Of a stretch of DNA of 64,000 nucleotides, positions 26,000-34,907 are shown piece after piece. The position numbers were made by a program, and so were the translations under genes. Source of the DNA: Phycisphaerae bacterium (GTDB lineage: Bacteria > Planctomycetota > Phycisphaerae > JAJVII01). The stretch's first letter is position 1. Every line of letters begins with the position of its first letter. Location: NCBI GenBank assembly GCA_022072085.1, contig JAJVII010000035.1:21105-85104 (forward strand), given 5' to 3'. The notes below the pieces were generated by a model. The model was not told the DNA's origin. It made no database searches and worked only from the letters and a program-made list of their open reading frames with translations.

Positions 26000-26717
26000 C
26001 ACGCCCGCCGGCAGGCTGACGATCGAGCGATTCACCTGTAGCGGAAGCTTCCATGAGAACTGCTACTTGCTCTACCCGTCCGCCGGCGGGGCGGGGCGGA
26101 CCTGCTGGATCGTCGACCCCGGCGCGGGCCAGGGGGCAGTGATCTCGCGGATAGACGCCCTGGGCCTGTCGCCCGAGGCGATCGTGCTGACGCACGGCCA
26201 CGTGGACCACATCGCGGGCGTGCCGGAATTGCGGGCGCGGTTCGCGGACGTCGGCATCTGGATCGGCGAACTGGAGGCCGACGCCCTCCAGTCGCCCCGG
26301 ATCAACATGTCCGAGGCGTTCGGCCTGTCGTTCGCTCTGGAGCAGACGCCGACGCGACTGCTCAAGGACGGCGAGCGGCTGTTGCTGGGAGCGGTCGAGT
26401 TCGAGGTCATCCTGGCCAGCGGGCACTCGCCGGGCGGCATCTGCCTCTACTGCCCGACGGAGGGCGAACTACTGGTCGGCGACGTGATCCTGATGGACAG
26501 CATCGGCCGCACGGACACCGTCGGGGGCGACCTGACGGTGCTGCTGGGCAGCATCCGCGACAAGCTGATGGTCCTGCCGCCGCAGACGCGGATATGGTCC
26601 GGCCACGGCCCGCTGTCCACGTTGGCTCGGCAGGCAGCGGTCAACGAGGCCCTTGTCGCTCACGGCATCGGGTTGCACCGGGAGGCGGAGGGGTGGACAG
26701 GAACAGGAAAACATTGA
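25992..26717 (+). CDS. MBL-fold metallo-hydrolase (glyoxalase II-like)
   Basis: 241 residues from the ATG at 25992, which overlaps the preceding stop. The metal motif H-x-H-x-D-H is THGHVDHIAG (H68, H70, D72, H73). LASGHSPGGICLY, LLVGDVILMDSIGRTD and IWSGHGPLST supply the further His/Asp ligands in the expected order. Substrates of close relatives are thioesters or persulfides; the TauE-like and BFD-like neighbours make a sulfur-linked substrate a reasonable guess but not more. Confidence 0.88.
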   Translation: MSDTPAGRLTIERFTCSGSFHENCYLLYPSAGGAGRTCWIVDPGAGQGAVISRIDALGLSPEAIVLTHGHVDHIAGVPELRARFADVGIWIGELEADALQSPRINMSEAFGLSFALEQTPTRLLKDGERLLLGAVEFEVILASGHSPGGICLYCPTEGELLVGDVILMDSIGRTDTVGGDLTVLLGSIRDKLMVLPPQTRIWSGHGPLSTLARQAAVNEALVAHGIGLHREAEGWTGTGKH

Positions 26718-27194
26718 ACATTTATGGAGGGAAGCGCATAGTAGTAGGGAATCCCGTTCGCGGCTGGGGTTCATCCCGGCCTGGAATCCGTCAGAAGAGC
26801 AAGTTCAAGCAGGCGTTCAAGTTCAAATACAAATGCATGCTCGGGCTTGAGTTCAGGTTTCCGAAGCGGCGGCTGTTTGACCGGGGACAGGCCGATATTG
26901 TCCTAATCCATCTCTCATAACGGGTTTGTCCCCCGTTGCCGTCCGTCGCCTCCGACAGCGCTGGGAAAGTACAGATCGAGGACGTTCGAGGTTGCGTCTG
27001 GCTCCGCGGCCAGGGGTCTATGCGGACACGCCATGCCCCGGGCCAAGGGTGCGTGACACCCCTGGAGTCTGCGCGGAGACGCCGGCTGCGGTCTGCTTGA
27101 ACGCGGACATCGCGGCCGGTGGGCGTCGCACGCGGCGGGCGGCGGTGCGCCGCCTTGGCCGGCAGATGCAGCAGCCTCGACAGGCAGCGTGAAA
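26718..27194. other. 477-bp gap with degenerate short repeats
   Basis: No gene is supported. A patch at about 26798-26860 repeats GTTCAA-type words (AAGTTCAAG, GTTCAAGTTCAAA) and is followed by GGGCTTGAGTTCAGG, roughly inverted; this may be a worn tandem-word element. Near 27008-27095, a GTCTATGCGGACACGCC-like unit recurs as GTCTGCGCGGAGACGCC about 55 bp on. Confidence 0.35.
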
Positions 27195-28919
27195 ATGGCT
27201 GATACGACAACAGCCCGGCTGGTGGTCATCCAGGGCCCCGACAAGGGACGCACCTTCGAGGCCGGCGCTCCCGGTGTGCAGATCGGCCGAAGCACCGGCG
27301 AGATCGACATCAACGACAACACGGTTTCCCGCCTGCATGCCCGCGTCTACGCCGAGAACGGTACCTGGATTCTGCGGGACCTGGACTCGGCGAACGGGAC
27401 CTACATCAACGGCGTGAAAATATCCCGCCCGCTGCCGCTGAAGCAGGGCGACCAGATCCGCATCGGCTCGACGCTGCTGGTCTTCGGCGGCACGGAGGTC
27501 AGCGCCGGCATCACCGTCCGGCCGGACGGACGCAATGAGGACCTGGTCAGTCTCGACAGCGGCAAGCTGGTCGACTCGGCGATCCTGGCGGCACTGCCCA
27601 GCAACGAGGACAGCGTGATCATGGCCTCGCCGGAGTCGGCTGAGGCCATGGGCAATCTCCGCGTGCTCTACCAGCTCACCTCGGCGATCGGGTCGATCTT
27701 CGACACCGAGCAGCTCCTGGAGCGCGTGGTGGACCTGATCTTCGACAAGGTCCGCTTCGAGCGAGGCTTCGTGCTGATGCGCGAGGACCTCGGCCACAAC
27801 GGCGCGTCGGACAAGGACCACAGCGATACGAGCATCGGCCGCCTGACCCCCAAGGTGATCCGCTACGCCCACGCCAACGCCGCCAACAAGATCACGATCA
27901 GCCGAACGATCGTCAACCACGTGCTGCGCCGCCGCGAGGGCGTGCTCTGCTCCAACGCGATGACCGACCAGCGGTTCACCAAGGGCAAGAGCGTGCACAA
28001 CTACGGTATCCGGTCGGCCATCTGCGTGCCGATCCAGGCCCGCGACCGCATCCTGGGCGTGATCCACATCGACTCGGCGGTGGCGACCGGGACGTATTCG
28101 CCGGACCAGTTGCGGCTGATGACCGCGATCGGCTACCAGACGGGACTGGCGATCGAGAACGCCATGCTCTACCAGGCCGGCGTGCGGGCCGAGCGCCTGG
28201 CGGCCGTCGGCGAAACGGTGGCCACGCTGTCGCACGCGATCAAGAACATCCTCCAGGGCCTGCGCAGCGGCGCGGACGTCGTCGAGGCGGCGCTCAAGTC
28301 CGGCGCCCTGACCAAGGCTCGCACCGGCTGGCCCATCGTCGAGCGCAACCTCGAGCGCATCTACCAGCTCGTGATGAACATGCTCGCCTACTCCAAGCAG
28401 CGCGAGCCGCGCACCGAGCCGGTGAACCTCAACCACATCATCCGCGAGGTGCTCGAACTGATCGAGCCCCAGGCCGACGAGAAGGGCGTCATGGTCGTCA
28501 CCGACCTGGACTCGCTGCCCGCGATGCCGCTGGACGCCGAGGGCGTTCACCAGGTCGTCCTCAACCTGCTGACCAACGCACTGGACGCGGTCTCGGCGCC
28601 CAACGGGACGATCCAGGTCCAGACCCGTTACGACTCGATGGTCCGCGAGGCACGCGTCGTCGTCGAGGACAACGGCGTGGGCATCAAGCCTGATCGCATG
28701 GAAAGCCTGTTCGAGCCCTTCGAGTCGACCAAGGGCCAGTCGGGCACCGGCCTGGGCCTGGCCGTCGCCCGCAAGATCGTCCAGGAGCATCACGGGCGGA
28801 TCGAGGTTCGCTCCACTCCCGGCGAGGGCACGGCCTTCACCATCATCTTCTCGGGCCTGCCCGCGACCGGCCGCGAGGAGATGGAACGCACCCACGGCCC
28901 AGCCTCCCCGCGCCGCTGA
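27195..28919 (+). CDS. FHA-GAF sensor histidine kinase
   Basis: 574 residues, no membrane segment, so cytosolic. An FHA phosphothreonine-binding domain at about 28-100 (IGRSTGEIDI, VSRLHARVY, DLDSANGTYINGV) is followed by a GAF domain at about 160-330. The kinase core has H347 in TLSHAIKNILQGL, an N-box VLNLLTNALDAV, G1 VEDNGVGIKP and G2 GQSGTGLGLAVA. The ATG at 27195 is preferred; a GTG at 27189 adds two residues. No response regulator is adjacent, so the partner is elsewhere. The FHA domain implies cross-talk with Ser/Thr kinase signalling. Confidence 0.9.
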   Translation: MADTTTARLVVIQGPDKGRTFEAGAPGVQIGRSTGEIDINDNTVSRLHARVYAENGTWILRDLDSANGTYINGVKISRPLPLKQGDQIRIGSTLLVFGGTEVSAGITVRPDGRNEDLVSLDSGKLVDSAILAALPSNEDSVIMASPESAEAMGNLRVLYQLTSAIGSIFDTEQLLERVVDLIFDKVRFERGFVLMREDLGHNGASDKDHSDTSIGRLTPKVIRYAHANAANKITISRTIVNHVLRRREGVLCSNAMTDQRFTKGKSVHNYGIRSAICVPIQARDRILGVIHIDSAVATGTYSPDQLRLMTAIGYQTGLAIENAMLYQAGVRAERLAAVGETVATLSHAIKNILQGLRSGADVVEAALKSGALTKARTGWPIVERNLERIYQLVMNMLAYSKQREPRTEPVNLNHIIREVLELIEPQADEKGVMVVTDLDSLPAMPLDAEGVHQVVLNLLTNALDAVSAPNGTIQVQTRYDSMVREARVVVEDNGVGIKPDRMESLFEPFESTKGQSGTGLGLAVARKIVQEHHGRIEVRSTPGEGTAFTIIFSGLPATGREEMERTHGPASPRR

Positions 28920-29061
28920 ACGCCCGCGAATTCGTCGATCGACATGAAGGTTGACCCGGCGTTTTCGGCGGGCTATATGGACGATCATTCTCGGCGGCAG
29001 ATGTGGGCGTTCGCCGACTGACAGGTCCCGGATCGGGGGGGGGCAGGGGCTGGGTTGACTT

Positions 29062-29853
29062 TCACTTGTTGGCTTCGGGCGCGACCTCGCTGGGGGCCCA
29101 GATGAAGCGGATCTTCTCTTTCGTGTCGGTTCGTTCCCAGATGGTCCGCCAGCGGCGTTTGAGGTCGTCGACGTCTGGCGTTGCGTCCTCGGGGACGATC
29201 CAGTGCACGCTGCCGTCGAAGTAGAGGATGTTCTGTCCGATGGGGTCCGTACTGCCGCTTACCCCGTGGTTGACGATCTGCGAGCCGTTCTTCCGGACCA
29301 TATTGATGTCGCCGACGATCGGTCCGTTGACCGACGCCCAGCGGCTGCCCAGGTAAGGCCGCTCGTAGACCAGCGTGTCCACCCAGGTCGAGCCGTTATA
29401 GGTCGGCCGGTTCGACTTGCTCGACCAGACGTACTTGCCGCCGGTGGGCCCCGGGTCCATGGGATCGGTCGGTCCCGGCTGGCCGTCGAGGACCACGTAG
29501 CTGAGTTGCTTGGTCTTGGCGCTGTCCCAGGTCGCCGGCGGGGTCATGCTCGCGTTGTTATCGGGGCAGTAGAAGATTCGCGGATCCTTGATGAACTGGT
29601 TGAGCACCTGGTCTTTCCACGCGTCGTCCCACTCGTTGGGGTAGCCGACCGTGCTGGCCCGCCTCGGCCACTGCTGATAGGCCGTGAAGTATGCGTGGAA
29701 CCCCTTGCCGATGTCGTTGAGCTGCGTCTGGCACTTGGTGCGGATCGCGTACCGCCGGGCCGCCGCCAGCCCGGGCACCAGCAGCGTCAGCAGCAGCATG
29801 ATCAGCAGGATGACGATGAGCAGCTCGATGATTGTGAAGGCCGTCTTTCGCAT
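29062..29853 (-). CDS. Prepilin-type secreted protein with C-terminal H..DG signature
   Basis: 263 residues from the ATG at 29853, which has GAGGA about 7 bp upstream; the longer frame to 29889 puts an unnatural leader before the pilin signal. The N-terminus MRKTAFTIIELLIVILLIML is a type III (pilin-like) signal, with Ala rather than Gly before the FTIIE. Near the end NHGVSGSTD...YFDGSVHWI matches the planctomycete pseudopilin-like group. It is processed by a prepilin peptidase and probably assembled in, or exported by, a type II/IV-pilus-like machine. Confidence 0.82.
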   Translation of the reverse strand: MRKTAFTIIELLIVILLIMLLLTLLVPGLAAARRYAIRTKCQTQLNDIGKGFHAYFTAYQQWPRRASTVGYPNEWDDAWKDQVLNQFIKDPRIFYCPDNNASMTPPATWDSAKTKQLSYVVLDGQPGPTDPMDPGPTGGKYVWSSKSNRPTYNGSTWVDTLVYERPYLGSRWASVNGPIVGDINMVRKNGSQIVNHGVSGSTDPIGQNILYFDGSVHWIVPEDATPDVDDLKRRWRTIWERTDTKEKIRFIWAPSEVAPEANK

Positions 29854-29967
29854 CCCGCGTCCTCGCGCAAGGTCCATGGCACGCCCCAATTCATTGTAAG
29901 GCGCTGACCAGGCTCAAACCAGAGCCATTCGTTGTGATGATGCGGGGCGGGCGGCTGTTCGGCTGCG

Positions 29968-31632
29968 TCATCGGCCCGCCGGCGCCCCGGTCGTGGGCGC
30001 CTTGACGGGGGGCGACTTGGCCTGTTCCAGCACGAACCGGGCCAGCCGCGTGCCGTTACGGGTCGGTTCGACCTTCCCTTTGTCCAGCAGGAAGCGGGCC
30101 GTGTCGGCTGCCTGGTCCTGCCGCCCGGCGGCGTACTGGAGGTAGCACAGCAGCGTGAACAGTCGCGGGTCGGGCCTGACCCCGGCCAGGGCCAGCCGCT
30201 TAAGCTGCGCGAGCCGGTCGGCGAAGCTTTCTCCCTCGCTGCCCAGGGCGGCCACCAGGTCGGTCCGGATCGACGCGACCGAGGGGAAGATGTCCATTGC
30301 CCGGTCGAGGTTGAGCGCCGCCGAGAAGAACTCGCCCGCTCCCACGTAGGCGTGGCTCATGCGCAGGAAGATCAGCGGGTTGGCTGGGTCCATGCCGCGG
30401 GCGCCTTCCAGGCAGTCGATGGCCTTGTAGTACCTGCCCTGGCGGATCAACTGCTCGGCCTGTTCGATCTGGGCGTTGGCTGCCCCGGGCTTCCGCGAGG
30501 CGAAGCTGTTGTATTGAAGCCCCAGGTTGAGCAATTCCTCGGCCGTCTTCACCGTGATCTCCGGCGGCTGCGGGTTCCCATCATCGCCGGGCTCGGCCTG
30601 CGGGTCAGGGACTTGAGCCGCAGGGCTTGTCGGGTCGGCGGGCGTCGGGTTGGGCTGCTGGGGCGGCGTCGGCTGCTCCTTGGCCAGCAGCGACTGTGCC
30701 TGGCGGATCAGGTCGGTGTAGATATCCTCGCCGGGGGTGACCTGCGGTTGCGGTTGTTGAGCCGCAGGCGTCTGGGCGGCTGGCGGCGGCTGCTGCGCCA
30801 GCGGCGAAGGGGCGAGGCCGCCCGGCTGCTGATCGGCCGGGGCGGTCATCCGATACTGGTCGCGTTGAATCTGCGCCTGCACGAGAGCGTCAGCCCACGG
30901 GCCTTCCTGGATGCGCGTCTGGGCGGCCAAGGAATCTTCAGGCCGAGGCGGCAGCGTCCGGGCGTTGAAAGAGTGTGTCGCGTTGGCCTGCGCGGTGGCC
31001 GACTCGCCGGCCGTCGCGTTGTAGATCTGGTTCTCCCACTCCTGCTGGAGTTGGAGATTGCGCTGCCGCAATACTTGCAGGTCCGACAGGCCCAGTTCTT
31101 CGGGCGCGACGTTGGTGCGGCTTGTCGGCAGCCAGCGATCGGCCGCCGTCGCAGCCGGCGTCGTGATGTATCGTGGCTGGGCGAAGGGGTTGACGACCGA
31201 CTGGCTCGTGCGGTACGTGTCGCCGCTCCAGGCGGACGTGTGGAGACCCTGGGCCCCGAAGACCGTGCGGCTGTTGAACTGGTAGGTGGGCGCCGGGTTG
31301 GCGAAGTTGTACCCGCCGGGACGGTTCACCTCCGGCAGGCCGACCGAGTCGCGGGTGAAGTCGTACAGGCTGGACGATCCGAGACTGCCCTGGTATTGGT
31401 TCAGGGCGGAGTAGGGGACGTATCCGCGGAAGCTCTGCCCGCCGCCCACCTGGCCGGTGACCAGCAGGTTGCCGCGGTTGAAGTCGTACCGGCTCACCGG
31501 GGAGTTCACGCGGCTGCCGCTGGCGTTGGGATTGGCGTCCAGCGCGTGTCCGTCCTGGACCTGCCCGACCTGCCCCCAGGCCGACGCCGCGGCCAGCAGG
31601 AAGGACAAGGCGGTTGCCGTCAGGGTCTTCAT
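29968..31632 (-). CDS. Secreted Gln/Pro-rich TPR protein
   Basis: 554 residues with signal peptide MKTLTATALSFLLAAASAWG. Residues about 20-240 are Asn/Gln/Ser-rich; 240-360 is a Pro/Gln low-complexity linker. The C-terminal third holds TPR-like helices (QAEQLIRQGRYYKAIDCLEG, MDPANPLIFLRMSHAYVGAG, CYLQYAAGRQDQAADTARFL). It probably acts as a periplasmic or outer-envelope scaffold. AAGGAG precedes the ATG. Function otherwise unknown. Confidence 0.75.
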   Translation of the reverse strand: MKTLTATALSFLLAAASAWGQVGQVQDGHALDANPNASGSRVNSPVSRYDFNRGNLLVTGQVGGGQSFRGYVPYSALNQYQGSLGSSSLYDFTRDSVGLPEVNRPGGYNFANPAPTYQFNSRTVFGAQGLHTSAWSGDTYRTSQSVVNPFAQPRYITTPAATAADRWLPTSRTNVAPEELGLSDLQVLRQRNLQLQQEWENQIYNATAGESATAQANATHSFNARTLPPRPEDSLAAQTRIQEGPWADALVQAQIQRDQYRMTAPADQQPGGLAPSPLAQQPPPAAQTPAAQQPQPQVTPGEDIYTDLIRQAQSLLAKEQPTPPQQPNPTPADPTSPAAQVPDPQAEPGDDGNPQPPEITVKTAEELLNLGLQYNSFASRKPGAANAQIEQAEQLIRQGRYYKAIDCLEGARGMDPANPLIFLRMSHAYVGAGEFFSAALNLDRAMDIFPSVASIRTDLVAALGSEGESFADRLAQLKRLALAGVRPDPRLFTLLCYLQYAAGRQDQAADTARFLLDKGKVEPTRNGTRLARFVLEQAKSPPVKAPTTGAPAGR

Positions 31633-31829
31633 GGCCTCTCTCCTTATTCCGACCTCATTCGATATTCTATCGGCTACACCGGAGGCCGACCACTGCTATG
31701 CTTTGGACGGCGGGCTCCCGTGCAGGTTCCGCCGGACTGCAAATTCACAGCAAGCGCACGGACCGAAGAGCCGATGATAGGCTTGTCCGTGTTGCCCTGG
31801 GTCTTATGTGCCGGTCGAGGCCGATTCGT

Positions 31830-33692
31830 ATGATCAACACCGTGGTTCACGTCACACACGAGGCCGTCGAGAAGATCGGCGGCATCGGTGCGGTTCTCGA
31901 AGGCCTGCTCACTTCCGGCCACTATCAGAAGTCGGTCGCCCGGACCATCCTGATCCAGCCGCTGTTCAACCGCAGCGGCGGCGCCGACGACCGCCTCGGG
32001 CCCGACGGCGAAGTGCTCTACAGTTCGCTGGACGGCCGGCTGGGCCACCAGTACGGGCCCGCCTTCGCCCGCATCGAGGCCGAGTGGAACACCGACATCG
32101 TCTACGGCCACCGCACCTTCGGCTACCCCGGCGCCGAGCTGACCACGCAGGCCGAGGTGGTCCTCATCGACGTCAGCCGCATGGACGTGCACCGCATCAA
32201 CCACATCAAGCGGCTGCTGTGGGACCACTACCAGCTCCAGTCCGACCGCTACGAGCACAGTTGGGAGTTCGACCAGTACGTCAAGCTGGCCGGCCCGGCG
32301 CTGGCCTGCCTCCAGGCGGTCGGCGCCGCCCCGCGCCGCTCGGCCGCGGCCGAGCCGGGGCCGGGAGGTTCCGGTTCGCCGGCCAAGCTCAAGCTCCACA
32401 AGGGGACCGGCGACCACTGCGTCGTCATCAGCCACGAGTTCATGGGCATGCCGACGGCCCTGCTTGCGGCGGCCGACCCCGAGCACGATTACCGCACCGC
32501 CTTCTATGCCCACGAGGTCGCCACGATGCGCCGGCTGGTCGAGACCAGCGCCGGCTACGACACGATGTTCTACAACGTGCTCGGCCGGGCCATCGAGCAG
32601 GACCGCTACGTCGAGGGCGTGTTCGGCGATCAGCACCCCTACTTCAAGCACCCGCTGGTGGCGCGGGCCCGGCTGCTGGACAACGTCCTGGCCGTCGGCG
32701 ACTACGTCATCAAGGAACTTCGCTTCATGGGGTCCAACTGGTCCGACGTGCAGGTGGACCTCAGCTACAACGGCATCCCGGCTGAGCGGGTCTCCATGGA
32801 ACGAAAGCTCGCCAGCCGAGGCATGATCCGCGAGTACTGCCGCAACCTCCTCGGCCACGAGCCGGACTACATCTTCACGCACGTCACGCGGATGGCGGTC
32901 AGCAAGGGCCTGTGGCGCGACCTGAGCGTTCTGGAGCACATGGACCGGCAGTTCGAGAAGCGCGGCTGGCGCGGCGTGCTGCTGGTGCTCAGTTGCGGCG
33001 CCGCCCCGCGGAGGCCGGGCGACGTGCGACAGATGGAGGCCGACTACGGCTGGCCGGCGGCCCACCGCTTCGGCCTGCCCGACCTGTCCGACCCCGAGGC
33101 CGACTACTACGCCTGGGTGCAACTGTTCAACGCCCGGGCCCGCAACATCAAGGCCATCTTCATCAATCAGTTCGGCTTCAGCCGCGACCTGGTCGGCCAG
33201 GCCGTCCCCGAAGGCACGACCTTCCACGACCTCCGCATCGGCACGGACGTGGAGTTCGGCCAGTCGATTTACGAGCCGTTCGGGATCGCCATGCTCGAGC
33301 CGCTGACCTACGGCGGGCTGTGCGTCATCAGCAGCGTCTGCGGCTGCCGCGGCTTCGTGGACAACGTCACCGGCGGCGCCGACTCGCCGAACGTCATCGT
33401 CGCGGACTACACGGACCTGAACGGCCGATCGGCGGCCGGCCTGAGCCTCGAAGACCTGCTGGCGATGAACCGCGACTTCCGCCGCCAGGTCGAGCGGAAG
33501 GTGAGCGCCCGCGTCGCTGAGACGCTGGTCGGCCGACTGCCGGTCGACGACGCCGCCCGCGAGGCGCTGCTGGCGTCGGGCTACGAGTTGGCCCGCCAGA
33601 TGAGTTGGGACGTTGTCGCCCGCGACTACTTCCTGCCCGCCCTGGACCGCGCCTGCCGCCGCGAGCGCACCCGCCAGATGTCCGCGGGGTAG
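31830..33692 (+). CDS. Glycogen/starch-synthase-like glycosyltransferase
   Basis: 620 residues from the ATG at 31830, with GAGG 10 bp upstream. The start VVHVTHEAVEKIGGIGAVLE contains the K-x-G-G nucleotide-sugar loop of glycogen synthases. HEFMGMPTALL, YAHEVATMRRL and, near the C-terminus, IYEPFGIAMLEPLTYGGLCV (the E-x7-E nucleotide motif) confirm a GT-B fold. It probably extends an alpha-glucan from ADP- or UDP-glucose. It is longer than bacterial GlgA (about 480) and shares some flavour with the eukaryote-like GT3 group, so the exact family is uncertain. Confidence 0.75.
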   Translation: MINTVVHVTHEAVEKIGGIGAVLEGLLTSGHYQKSVARTILIQPLFNRSGGADDRLGPDGEVLYSSLDGRLGHQYGPAFARIEAEWNTDIVYGHRTFGYPGAELTTQAEVVLIDVSRMDVHRINHIKRLLWDHYQLQSDRYEHSWEFDQYVKLAGPALACLQAVGAAPRRSAAAEPGPGGSGSPAKLKLHKGTGDHCVVISHEFMGMPTALLAAADPEHDYRTAFYAHEVATMRRLVETSAGYDTMFYNVLGRAIEQDRYVEGVFGDQHPYFKHPLVARARLLDNVLAVGDYVIKELRFMGSNWSDVQVDLSYNGIPAERVSMERKLASRGMIREYCRNLLGHEPDYIFTHVTRMAVSKGLWRDLSVLEHMDRQFEKRGWRGVLLVLSCGAAPRRPGDVRQMEADYGWPAAHRFGLPDLSDPEADYYAWVQLFNARARNIKAIFINQFGFSRDLVGQAVPEGTTFHDLRIGTDVEFGQSIYEPFGIAMLEPLTYGGLCVISSVCGCRGFVDNVTGGADSPNVIVADYTDLNGRSAAGLSLEDLLAMNRDFRRQVERKVSARVAETLVGRLPVDDAAREALLASGYELARQMSWDVVARDYFLPALDRACRRERTRQMSAG

Positions 33693-33779
33693 TGGGGCGA
33701 CCCGGATGGGCGCCTCCGACGGGGGCTCCTCTGGAAACGCCCATTCCCTCCTCGTCCGCGCGGTGTTATAAGGGTCTGC

Positions 33780-34907
33780 ATGGCCTCCGAAATCCTCAAC
33801 GTCTACCTGCACGGCATGGTCGAACTGGGCGCGTCGGACCTGTTCCTGATGGCCGGCGCGGAGCCCGCGTTCCGTGTGGATGGGGCGCTCACCCGCGGCC
33901 GCCTGCCGCTGCTGACCGACGCCCAGATGGCCGAGTGCTTCGACGAACTGCTTACGCCGATGGCGGCCGAGCGGTTCGCCGCCTCGCCCGACGTGGACCT
34001 GGCCTACACGCTGCCCGGCGTGGGACGCTACCGCGTGAACCTGTTCATGACCCAGGGCCGGCGGGCCCTCGTCGCCCGGGCCATCCCCCTGGGGGCGGTC
34101 GAATTCGGCCGACTGAACCTGCCGGCGTCGATCCTGCGGATGGCCGAGAAGCAGAGCGGCATCATCCTCGTGGTCGGCCCGACCGGCTGCGGCAAGAGCA
34201 CCACGCTGGCCGCGATGATCCACCACCTCAACGTCACCGCGGCCGAGCACATCGTGACCATCGAGGACCCCATCGAGTTCGTGCACGAGGACATCAAGAG
34301 CCTGGTCCACCAGCGGCAGGTGGGCTTCGACACGAAAGACTTCGCGACGGCGCTGCGGCATGTCGTGCGGCAGGACCCCGACACGATCCTCATCGGCGAG
34401 ATGCGCGACCGCGACACGATGGAGACGGCGATCAACGCGGCGTTGACCGGGCACCTCGTGCTTTCAACGCTGCACACCGCCAGCGTGGCCCAGTCCATCG
34501 ACCGGATGCTGAACTACTTCGACCCCGGCGCCCGGCCGCAGGTGCAGGCCGACCTGGCCGTCACGCTGGTGGGCATCGCGGCGATGCGTCTGCTGCCGCG
34601 CAAGGACGGCGGCGGGCGCGTGCCGGCGGTTGAGGTGCTGACCGCGACGCCGACGGTGCGGCGGATCCTCGCCGAAGGGGCCTGGGCGGAACTCTACGAC
34701 GTGATGAAGCGCGGCAAGGCCGACGGCATGCAGACGATGAACCAGTCGCTGCTGGGCCTGGCCAACGCGGGCCTGGTGGACCCGGCCGTCGCGCTGCGCG
34801 AGTCGCCCAACCGCGAGGAACTGAAGCTGAACCTCCAGGGCATGTTCACCGGCATCGACTCGATCGACCTGCGGACGGAGAAGCGAAAGGAGGATGAGCG
34901 GAAATGA
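33780..34907 (+). CDS. PilT/PilU-like type IV pilus retraction ATPase (first copy)
   Basis: 375 residues. An N-terminal PAS-like region (LGASDLFLMAGAEPAFRVDG) precedes the RecA-type motor. Walker A GPTGCGKSTT lies at about 133-142, the Asp box TIEDPIEFVHED follows, Walker B is ILIGEMRDRDT and the His box LSTLHTASVAQSIDRML. It powers pilus retraction as a hexamer. It overlaps the second PilT gene by 4 bp (ATGA), so the pair is translationally coupled; one may be PilT and the other PilU. Confidence 0.9.
   Translation: MASEILNVYLHGMVELGASDLFLMAGAEPAFRVDGALTRGRLPLLTDAQMAECFDELLTPMAAERFAASPDVDLAYTLPGVGRYRVNLFMTQGRRALVARAIPLGAVEFGRLNLPASILRMAEKQSGIILVVGPTGCGKSTTLAAMIHHLNVTAAEHIVTIEDPIEFVHEDIKSLVHQRQVGFDTKDFATALRHVVRQDPDTILIGEMRDRDTMETAINAALTGHLVLSTLHTASVAQSIDRMLNYFDPGARPQVQADLAVTLVGIAAMRLLPRKDGGGRVPAVEVLTATPTVRRILAEGAWAELYDVMKRGKADGMQTMNQSLLGLANAGLVDPAVALRESPNREELKLNLQGMFTGIDSIDLRTEKRKEDERK

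Noticed and set aside
29035..29043. Nine-G run as phase-variable tract
   Set aside because: It lies outside any gene, between two convergent stops, so length changes would have no obvious effect.
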